Of a DNA stretch of 64,000 nucleotides, positions 56,159 to 64,000 are shown piece after piece. The translations under genes and the position numbers were made by a program. Location of the stretch: assembly GCA_018340375.1 (NCBI GenBank), contig JAFFJZ010000003.1, forward strand, positions 49,445,006 through 49,509,005, in the 5' to 3' direction. The notes below the pieces were generated by a model. That model was given only the letters and a program-made list of their open reading frames with translations, was not told where the DNA came from and searched no databases. Position 1 is the stretch's first letter. Every line of letters starts with the position of its first letter. This stretch comes from Gonatopus flavifemur (taxonomy: Eukaryota > Arthropoda > Insecta > Hymenoptera > Dryinidae).

Positions 56159-57340
56159 CTGTTACCAGTAAACCTCTACATCTCACAGAATTGATCAATA
56201 ACGTTTTTGGATTGATTAAAATTTCCCATCAGAAAGAAATAAAAACCTCTAGTTGGCAACAGAGCATGAGCGTGAGGTTTCTGTAAAAAAACTTAAAATG
56301 GATGAATAATTCAAAAACCCAAAAACCTTCAGAAACCTCCAAAATTTTTCGTCCAGTATGAAAACCTCAAAAAATCCCCACGGATTTGAGAAAACCTTCA
56401 GTTCTAGAGGGAAACCTCTAGAATTAGCAACACTGATGTGAAAACGAGGAGTATTGAAAAATGTGTGAGTCGGAGGGGCCTCAATACGGTATCATTTTTT
56501 GAGTAGCGCCACTTGCGGCAATGATACGAACTATGTATCACATTTTAATTTTGAAGTGTCCACCAGAGGGTTTATGATCGATTCTACACGCACGCTACAT
56601 GTGGCAGTGATACGAACTAATTTGTGATATTTAGAATTGTACTATCGGTAAAAGTAGAGATGATTATCATTTGGCGATTATTTTAAAATCTTTGTTTCGA
56701 CAAGCAAGTAAAACGTTTATAGCTCAAAACTGTTAGCAGGTTCGTGAAAAAAGCGATCATGAAGTAAATTTGATTATCTTCTCCAACTTCTGTTTTGCTC
56801 TTCTCATGCGTACAAAAGATCCCTCGCCTTCTCCTTTGATGTATTATTCGATTTCAATATATGAATTCAAAGTTGGGCAACAATCCAGTTTGAAAAAAAA
56901 AATCTTCCTGCTGAAGTACATCGGAAATAAAGCAGAATATAATTCTAGAATTGTTATGATTTTATTTCATATAACAACTCCAAGCTACACACAATAATGA
57001 GACATTTGCTACGGGAAAAAATTCTGATAACAAAATATTGGAGAAAATAATCAATTGTACAAATATATATAGGAACAAATTTATCATGTTCCATGTGAAC
57101 CTTTTAGTAGGGGTCGTAAAATGAATTCATGATGAATTTCTTATGAATTCTCATAGTTTCAAAGATTTTCATTATATTCTCATCCTGAACTGTTATGCTG
57201 TTTGTTGAAAATACATTTCCCAAGTTCAAAGGGATATAAACCCTCAAGATGTCCGTCAAGATGAGCAGCGGTTTCGGAGATATAAGCTTAAATATCTGAG
57301 CTTCTTGAAGTACCCCTATAATTTCAGTGATCTCAATTCA

Positions 57341-57414
57341 GCAATGATAGCTGAACGGTCAAGGCGCGGGACTGTAACGCTGCGGAACCTGGGTTCACAT
57401 CCCGGTGAACATCA
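57341..57414 (+). tRNA. tRNA-like sequence (pseudo-tRNA or SINE head), GTA anticodon
   Basis: TAGCTGAACGGTCAAGG matches an A box and GGTTCACATCC matches a B box. The T arm CTGGG-TTCACAT-CCCGG is well formed. The candidate anticodon loop CTGTAAC would read GTA (Tyr). A TTTTTTTT terminator follows at once. The acceptor stem (3' TGAACAT) does not pair with the 5' end and the anticodon stem is weak, so a functional tRNA is doubtful. Confidence 0.35.
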
Positions 57415-57606
57415 GTTTTTTTTATTGTAAAAATATGTTGTTTATTTTCTCCCAAGTGTCGAAAATGAATTAACATCAACAAAGTTCATATGAATTGCAG
57501 AATAATTAATTTTTTCCATTTATCACACTTTATAATCACTCTTTTTTCATTCATCACGTGTTGATGATATGTAGTTCATTCACTTATTGAAATATCTTGA
57601 TATTTC

Positions 57607-57822
57607 ATGTTCAAATCGTTCATTCAAATCGAATTACGAATCTCAAAAGAAGTAAAGTGTGTCCAGAGAAGCACATTAATAAAGCACCCCGATGGGAACA
57701 TTCATCCGCTACGTCCACGTCGTTGTTCCTGGGTTACGCCCAAAGCAAATTACTGGTCATCGAATAATCAAAATTTTAGATATACAAGGCTCCCTAAGTG
57801 GAAAAATGTTGTAGAATTCTAG
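57607..57822 (+). CDS. Short hypothetical ORF, possible exon
   Basis: The stretch encodes up to 71 aa, with a compositionally protein-like end (HPDGNIHPLRPRRCSWVTPK and then NYWSSNNQNFRYTRLPKW) and higher GC than its flanks. I do not recognise a family. It may be a terminal exon; CAG at 57668-57670 is a possible acceptor just upstream of the conserved-looking part. It may equally be a fragment of a transposon. No partner exon was found. Confidence 0.25.
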   Translation: MFKSFIQIELRISKEVKCVQRSTLIKHPDGNIHPLRPRRCSWVTPKANYWSSNNQNFRYTRLPKWKNVVEF

Positions 57823-58640
57823 TCAGGGTTTGGTTCTATACAAATTTCACACCATGAATGTAACATGAAACATAATTTAGTGAAAATGAAGGTATAGACC
57901 CAAATCCTCATGAAAATTCTATGAAACTCTTTCACCTTGGTATTGGCGTGTTGCTTACTCAGAAGATGGTCTATTCAAATTGAGACATTTGAATATTTGG
58001 AAAATTACGAATTTTCGGAAGTGATTTCTAGATAGAAATTTCATGTTGAACTTGCCCATGTAACACAGAATATTCTGAGAATATTCTCACAACATCCGTG
58101 AAATGTACTTCATCGAATATTGTCACCAAGAGCGTAGGAGATTCGTAAATATTCTTAGAATACCCGTACAGCACATGACGTGTCCGGCTCATGGGAGGAA
58201 CTTATTTTTGGAAACATAGGAACATGCCATACATGTGAGAGATTGTGCCATCCATCTTCTAGTCAGATTCATGCACATAGAAATGTCCACCCAAATAACC
58301 TGAATTCAAGAATATGGGAGGCATGTTTTGTTGATCATCCGATACGCATCTAGTTTTCGTCTTACAAAAGAGGTTATGTACCCCCTGCTGAAAACGTCTC
58401 ATAAATTCTGATATTTAACTTTTATGAGATTTTGATGTGTATTTGTCCATGAGGTTATACTTATTTAACAGAATGGATGAGAATTATTATAAGAATGTAT
58501 CAGAATTTATAAGGATCTCATAAGAGCTGTGAAATCTCATAATAAATGATAAAATAAAAAACAATCTATCAGTTTTTGATGTGTATTTGTCCAAGAACTT
58601 ATGAGAATTTATGTGATCTTATGAAACTTTTTCAACAGGG

Positions 58641-58936
58641 CCCTGGTGAAATGGAAGCGTGTCATAAAGAGTAACGGAAACGTAAGAATGTTTCAGATTA
58701 CTTTCCTAATACTTCTCATATGCTTCCTATCAACTCTCTAACTACGCTTCCGAACGTCAAGCCCGGTTTCTATGAAATTGGTGTTTCTTCGGATACACTT
58801 CACATACTTCAAATATATACGTTCGAACCACTCTTAATGTTCCACTTGACGCTCGGTATACGCTTAAATCCACGTTCCAAATACTTTCCAACTACGTTCC
58901 TGACACTTTCTATTACACGCTTCCCTTTCACCAGGG
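58641..58936. mobile_element. CCCTGGTGAAA-ended MITE (copy 1)
   Basis: Ends CCCTGGTGAAATGGAAGCGT and ACGCTTCCCTTTCACCAGGG. The body is inverted relative to 59653-59944 with few differences. The apparent ORF shared by both copies follows from this duplication. Confidence 0.8.
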
Positions 58937-59652
58937 TATTTCTAAAAGACTGCGGTCAACATATTCAGGATGTCTAATGTAGCATCAGAATCATAATTCA
59001 ATCATAATTCTTTCCAAAAGAAGAATCATTGTTAAATAGCTTTTCTCATGTTGCATGAAACATCTTTCGAAAGTGTTTTGGAATTGCGAAACCTCTAAAG
59101 TTCTGTCGGCTCATAATGACTGACGAAAAACACTTCAAGTCTCTATAATTGAACTTTCATTAATATTAATTGTAGTTTTGTCTCATACATTTCCAAAATT
59201 GTCACTGAAAATACGCGCCGAGTTACTGCAGACGAAGTCTCAAAATTTCTTATTGCATGGTCATAGAGCTATATTTTGTAAGTGCACGCTGTACCTCTGT
59301 GATTTGGATATAAATTCGATAAATCAATCTCAATTAGGCTGAGATAATTCCGTGCATTCGACAAAACTTCAAGAAGAAGTTTTGAGACAGTATATACAAT
59401 TTCATAAAGATAAACATCTTCACCATTTCATTCCGACTCGCGTACACAATACAATGGAACCATCGGTTATTTGCAAATGAGAGGTTATAGTTCACCGAGT
59501 TCATAAAAATCTTCCTGCCATGTGGGTTGAATATAATTCTTACAATATTGCCACATGATGTGAAATGATATATGCCAGGAATATGTTGTTTGGAATATTC
59601 CGTTTTCCATCAGATTGTGCATGTTTCACATGCCGAACATATGCTTTACACC

Positions 59653-59944
59653 CCCTGGTGAAAGGGAAGCGTGTAATAGAAAGTATCAGGAACGTAGTTG
59701 GAAAGTATTTGGAACGTGGATTTAAGCGTATACCGAGCGTCAAGTGGAACATTAAGAGTGGTTCGAACGTATATTTGAAGTGTGAAGCGTATCCGAAGAA
59801 ACCCCAATTTCATAGAAACCGGGCTTGACGTTCGGAAGCGTAGTTAGAGAGTGGATAGGAAGCATATGAGAAGTATTAGGAAAGTAATCTGAGACATGCT
59901 TACGCTTCCGTTACTCTTTATGACGCGCTGCCCTTCCACCAGGG
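59653..59944. mobile_element. CCCTGGTGAAA-ended MITE (copy 2, inverted)
   Basis: The same element in opposite orientation, about 715 bp from copy 1. Together they could form a long stem. Confidence 0.8.
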
Positions 59945-59990
59945 ACATTACGTGTTATACGGGTATTCTTAGAACATTTGAATGAGGCTA

Positions 59991-60110
59991 CTCTCCCATG
60001 GACCGGAATTTTTGAGGGATTTGCAGGGAATTCTAGTAATTTACTATCCATGAACCAATTGGGTCTGTGGATTCCGTTCCGTTCCCTAGAAATTCCGGTC
60101 CATGGGAGAG
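59991..60110. mobile_element. CTCTCCCATGGACCGG-ended MITE
   Basis: Ends CTCTCCCATGGACCGGAATT and AATTCCGGTCCATGGGAGAG. The interior GGGATTTGCAGGGAATTC is partly palindromic with GTTCCGTTCCCTAG. Confidence 0.75.
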
Positions 60111-60975
60111 CTGCCTGAGACTGTTCCGAATATTCTAGGAACCTTCGTACAATATGCGTACAAAGTTTGTAGGGATATTGATGAACAGCGCATGCGCAGA
60201 TATCGTGATGTCATGAATCCATTGGTGGCGGATAATGTTGCTGCGATCCACAGACCCTTGGACAATCCATCATTTTCATTTGTGTTTTTGGAATAATAAA
60301 TCTATGGAGGTGTATTTCAACATCGCAAATGTTCTCTGAGAGTGCCATGTGTGAAAAATAATCCTCAAAAGTGTAATAAAATATTGAGAAATACCGTATA
60401 TATTATGATTGCCTGTTGCGATCATGAATATCTCATCCATCTATGTGAATTCATAATATTGCTGATCATTCATGATTACAGATGTCTAATGATAAAAAAA
60501 ATTGGTTGTGGAGTAGTTTTCGGTGACATGCAGAAGTTTATACTGAGGGAATTCTTATTTTACGGCATCTTTTTCTAATATTCCTACAATATCCGTGGCA
60601 TCATATTCTGAGAATATTTGAAACAGTCCTATTCAAACATTCTGAGGATGTGCGTAGAATATATTCCCACGAAATAAGAATCTCCATAGAATATTCGAAT
60701 ATCCTCAACGTATATTCTCAGAACATTCTCAGAACGTGCGTGTGCTACCTGGGTGGTAGTATGTGAATATTCGGGTGCTACTTGGATCTTTTTGAGAGAT
60801 ATTTTATTACCCAGATATTTAAGTGCATCATTCCACTAGACCACATTTTTTATAGCCGAATCATTTTACAATTACACACACGAAATAGACAGTCATTGGT
60901 GCAAGAAATGTAATACTGAATATTATATGAGGACGAGCATTTGGATGATACACATTTTTTATAGCCCCTGATATC

Positions 60976-61022
60976 CATATGCTAAGGAGTATTCAATATT
61001 CAATACTCCTCAGCATATGAAT
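60976..61022. repeat. Perfect-looking short hairpin
   Basis: CATATGCTAAGGAGTATT and AATACTCCTCAGCATATG pair around CAATATTC. It sits in otherwise AT-rich non-coding DNA. Confidence 0.7.
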
Positions 61023-61857
61023 ATTAGAAAGTATAAAAAATTCGTATAATGTAATGATTATGAAAATGGATATGTTTTATACAACACAGTGAAAAATAAA
61101 ATTTACTTTCATCCTGGATACCATCCAATTTTAAAATGCAGCCACTATGTATATGAATATATATTCCAAGTAGAACAGTTCTTCAACATCGATTTTGATT
61201 TCCTTCTAGAAAAGAAGGATTAAAAAAGATTCATTGGAATTTAAATTTATTCTATTCAAATTCATCTCGAATCCTTCCAATTCGTTTCAATTCTTCCAAG
61301 TCGTCTGCGGGTTGTGATTTATCCTTTTTAATTCACAATGAATACCAATGAAATTCACATTGGAATATGTGAATCCATGTATGAATGAAGGTGACCAGCG
61401 GTCAGGGAATTTTATTGGAATGAACTAATTACGTAGTTTATTCGGAGGGAATAACCAATAAGAAAATTTCAAAATTCCGGGTCTGGCCACCCTGATGAAT
61501 ATTAATATATTAATTCAATTCAATTCTACTGAATGTTATTTGAGCACAACATCAAATTCGTATGAATCCACTATTAAGAATCCATTTCATAAAACTGACG
61601 ATTTCAATCATTCTCAATTCGAACAGTGGAATAATTCAAATCCTTCTCAATCAAGAACATTGGTTAAAAAAAACGCACTCAATTCGATTAGATTTTCTAA
61701 TCCATTTCAATCCCACTTTTCCAGCAGGGTTCGAAGATAATACGATGTCGAATCGACATCTACATCGGACATTCATTGAAATTTTGAGCTCAATCGATTC
61801 AATATCTAGTCGAGCAAGCTCAAAATTTCGATGCGTTCTGCTTGGAATATATAACAG

Positions 61858-61964
61858 GATGCTTGCGATTGCAGACAGGGGCTAGCCCCTGGGACTAGAA
61901 AGCTGGATTCCCATTGCCTGAATCGTGGCCCCTGGGGCCAAGGGCTTTCGCAATCAGAAGCATC
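61858..61964. repeat. GC-rich compound hairpin
   Basis: The outer stem GATGCTTGCGATTGC / GCAATCAGAAGCATC encloses two short palindromes, AGGGGCTAGCCCCT and GGCCCCTGGGGCC. The segment is far more GC-rich than its surroundings. A neighbouring stem (GAAATTTTGAGCT/AGCTCAAAATTTC) lies at 61778-61829. It could be a small structured RNA or a MITE. Confidence 0.5.
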
Positions 61965-62190
61965 AACATTCTGTATTCGATCGCAAATTTACGCCAATAA
62001 AGGATTCAAACTCCACCGATGTGAATTTCTAGCAAGGTAAGTATAGTAAAATATTTATTTCCATTGATTTCTTTTTTACGAGATGATCGATAAGAATCGT
62101 ACTTTTGCAACACAGATTTCAAATTGAATTCAATTCATCCAAATGATATATTGAATATGTCTATGTATTTGTACCTGATGCAATTCTCTG

Positions 62191-62390
62191 AGTCGGGAAA
62201 CGGCAGATCTCTGGAGAAAGAATTTAACTATTTTATCATCGTTTGTTCCGGAGCTATAATGATTGAGAATTGCTGTATTCTGATTGGCTGAAGGCTCAAA
62301 AAATCCAAATCACTATAACGCTGGAACAAACAGTGATAAAATAGTACAATTTTCTCCAAGGGATCTGTTGTTTTCCGACTTGAAGAATGG
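62191..62390. mobile_element. AGTCGGGAAACGGCAG-ended MITE
   Basis: Ends AGTCGGGAAACGGCAGATCT and the complement of GGATCTGTTGTTTTCCGACT. The inner CTATTTTATCA/TGATAAAATAG stem also pairs. Confidence 0.7.
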
Positions 62391-62476
62391 TATCAGGCTC
62401 AAGTATGTAGCACACAGTGTTTTTCAGTTATTTGGATTTGAAGAAAAATCTAAAAAAGCTCATAAGGTACATGACC

Positions 62477-62598
62477 GGATGGGGGCCAAATCAACGAAAT
62501 CGTCAGTTGGAAAGAATGAGACATCATACATTATACATCTCTTCCTTTTCCACTAATGGTTTCGTTGATTTGTCCTTGCGTTGATTCGGCCCCCATCC
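62477..62598. mobile_element. GGATGGGGGCCAAAT-ended MITE (copy 2)
   Basis: Ends GGATGGGGGCCAAATCAACG and GTTGATTCGGCCCCCATCC. The interior is homologous to 25441-25553, with an extra GTCCTTGCGTTGATT segment at the right. Confidence 0.75.
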
Positions 62599-63147
62599 AG
62601 ATGCCCCCATTTATGAACGCGAACCCTTTAATGAACATTTTGGTTTTTGATTTATAGTACTTTTCATTTAGTGCTTTAATTTCATCCAAGCATGACTGAC
62701 TGGATACTAAATCAATCGCTGTTATGTAAATAAATTCAGAATCATATGCCATAAGAAAGATATGATAAATAAACGATTGTTTGCTAATGGGGGCTAAGGT
62801 GTTCATTAATGGAGCCGGTTACCTCATCTCAAAAACTAAGCCTCCAAAAAATTTGTCCAAACTGTATTATAATCATTAATATCTACCTCAATAGAATGCA
62901 TGCATTGTAGATCCATTTTAGATTAATTTTATGGTGATATACATTCGATGAAAGTTTCTCGAACGTTGAATTGTCTGCACTTTTAATCTATTTCCATGGA
63001 ACGCTCTTCAGAGCATCGTGGTTTTTCAGGGTATTTTTCTCTATGTACGAAACTAAATTCAAATTTTGAAATCACAGATTCCAATTCAAAACAATTATAT
63101 TTTTCTCCATTCTATCATCATCCCACACTAGAATCTCATACCAGATT

Positions 63148-63356
63148 AGTGATGCCGCGAGAAACGAGAAAATCGAGACGAGAAGCCCATGGCGAGAAAC
63201 GAGACGAGACGAAAAAGACCCCACCCGAGAAATTTACGAGACGAGACGAGAATGATTAAACGAGAATCAAAAATTCAGTTTGAAGGAGTATAACATGATA
63301 TTTTCAATGGAAAATATCAAGAAATCGAGATTTCGTCTCGTCTCGCGACATCACTA
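63148..63356. mobile_element. AGTGATGYCGCGAGA-ended element rich in GAGAC
   Basis: The left end TAGTGATGCCGCGAGAAACG and right end TCTCGCGACATCACTA are inverted. The left side is a run of ACGAGACGAGA motifs. It is typical of a small hAT-like MITE, but the target duplication is unclear. Confidence 0.6.
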
Positions 63357-63552
63357 TACTAGATCTCGTACCAAGGGTGAGGGGGGTTGCTGCCCCGAGT
63401 AACAGGTTCAAGGGGGTGCCAAATGTTTGATCTACTTCAAATTTTGCTGAATGAGAAGGTTCGTGCTTTACTCATCAAAATCAAGTATCAAGCAAAGGAG
63501 GTGCTCAATCACCAGGTTCACCCCAGGTACCATAAAACCCTGGCACGCTATT

Positions 63553-63652
63553 GGATGCTTCCGACATTTCTGCAAATTTTGCAAACTCCATAAAAAGAGG
63601 AAGGATACAAGGATTGAAATTTGCAAAATTTGCACCAATATCGGAAGCATCC
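63553..63652. repeat. Inverted repeat, GGATGCTTCCGA arms
   Basis: GGATGCTTCCGAC with CAAATTTTGCAAA pairs with TTTGCAAAATTTG and TCGGAAGCATCC, giving a stem of about 35 bp around a loop of about 25 bp. Confidence 0.7.
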
Positions 63653-63816
63653 ATCGATGATTCCATTTCAATTTTCCTAATATTAAATTCAAAAGACAAC
63701 TCTTATGTTGTACATGAACGTCGCTGACGTTTTCGATTTAAGATTGTTCAATTTCACTGCAAAAATTCAAAATACAGAATAGTACAGAATAGGATCTAAA
63801 TTCTGTACACAAGACC

Positions 63817-63925
63817 CCCACACAGCATAAAAGTTCAGGATACATTCGGAATAAATACCTTTGGAACTATAAAAATTCACAAAGAATTCTTTATAAATAC
63901 ATCAGGTACTACTGTGTTGTCTGGG
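63817..63925. mobile_element. CCCACACAGCATAA-ended short foldback element
   Basis: Ends CCCACACAGCATAAAAGTTC and TACTACTGTGTTGTCTGGG. It is another small member of the CCCA..AGCA terminus family, with its own body. Confidence 0.55.
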
Positions 63926-64000
63926 TTCAAATCCAAACATTTCTATTATTTTCGTACAAACTTCAAATTGAAAAGAATTAAAAATAATAGAATTCCTCAT

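Larger units (their letters stand above)
54139..56434. mobile_element. AGTGTTGCYAA-ended element
   Basis: Ends AGTGTTGCCAAGTGG and (complement) AGTGTTGCTAATTCTAGAGG, with subterminal CCCTCTAGA and AACCTTCAGTT motifs at both sides. It has no transposase and two other elements are nested inside. Confidence 0.5.
53806..56520. repeat. Nested element cluster bounded by AGGCCCCTCCGAC
   Basis: AGGCCCCTCCGACTCGAG near 53850 and GAGTCGGAGGGGCCTCAA near 56470 are inverted, as are neighbouring segments, marking a large element about 2.6 kb long. Several smaller elements (54139-56434, 54914-55200 and 55282-56158) are nested inside. No gene is recognised. Confidence 0.45.
58054..60753. mobile_element. 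CCCATGTAACACA-ended large element with nested MITEs
   Basis: The left end CCCATGTAACACAGAATATT and right end GTGTGCTACCTGGG are diverged family termini. AATATTCT.AGAATATT motifs dominate both flanks. The interior carries two inverted copies of a 300-bp MITE and a further palindrome (59991-60110). Confidence 0.45.

Noticed and set aside
58720..59828. Near-identical ORFs in opposite orientations suggesting a duplicated gene
   Set aside because: Both lie entirely within inverted copies of a 300-bp MITE. The shared reading frame follows from the element.
60102..60296. 64-aa ORF beginning MGELPETVPNILG
   Set aside because: It starts in a MITE terminus and continues through foldback DNA, with no homology recognised and no splice context.

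Overview
This window is repeat-dense, AT-rich eukaryotic DNA. Its genes have spliced coding exons with GT/AG borders. Its mobile elements are of animal, most probably insect, type: Tc1/mariner elements, P-like and hAT elements, a LINE and many foldback/MITE elements. Hymenoptera is my best guess, but the sequence alone does not prove it. There are no operons, CRISPR arrays or bacterial signals.

Host genes. Three genes reconstruct cleanly exon by exon. (1) A double RING-finger gene lies on the + strand (19341-21549, 4 exons, about 190 aa). (2) SRP72, the 72-kDa subunit of the signal recognition particle, lies on the + strand (24382-29046, 8 exons, about 657 aa), with its TPR repeats and basic RNA-binding tail intact. 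(3) The 3' part of an R3HCC1L-like gene lies on the - strand (30624-42690, 6 visible exons, 5' end not found). One of its introns, about 10 kb long, is filled with transposable elements. SRP72 and R3HCC1L converge tail to tail. A possible small two-exon gene (71-745, -) and a short ORF (57607-57822, +) are weaker candidates.

Mobile elements by region. 2-9 kb: MITEs, then a broken P-element-like transposase split by an intron, by a hAT insertion with 8-bp target duplications and by two frameshifts. 9.0-9.5 kb: a tandem array. 12.6-18.5 kb: a 5.8-kb foldback element built from satellite-like repeats, with a 5S-rRNA-like segment in each arm. 33-42 kb: repeats inside the R3HCC1L intron, including a decayed hAT-like element and a 5'-truncated LINE. 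43.05-47.13 kb: two DD41D Tc1/mariner elements, each with long terminal inverted repeats and an open transposase, only 6 bp apart. 47.5-53.75 kb: nested palindromes carrying an apparently intact DD34D mariner and an almost perfect 740-bp hairpin. 53.8-64 kb: further foldback elements, two inverted copies of a 300-bp MITE, and a tRNA-like sequence with a T-run terminator.

Two things stand out. The first is the duplicated 5S-rRNA-like sequence inside the giant foldback element. The second is a family of foldback elements that share CCCAgacAGCAcA-like ends but carry unrelated palindromic bodies, from about 110 bp to about 3 kb.
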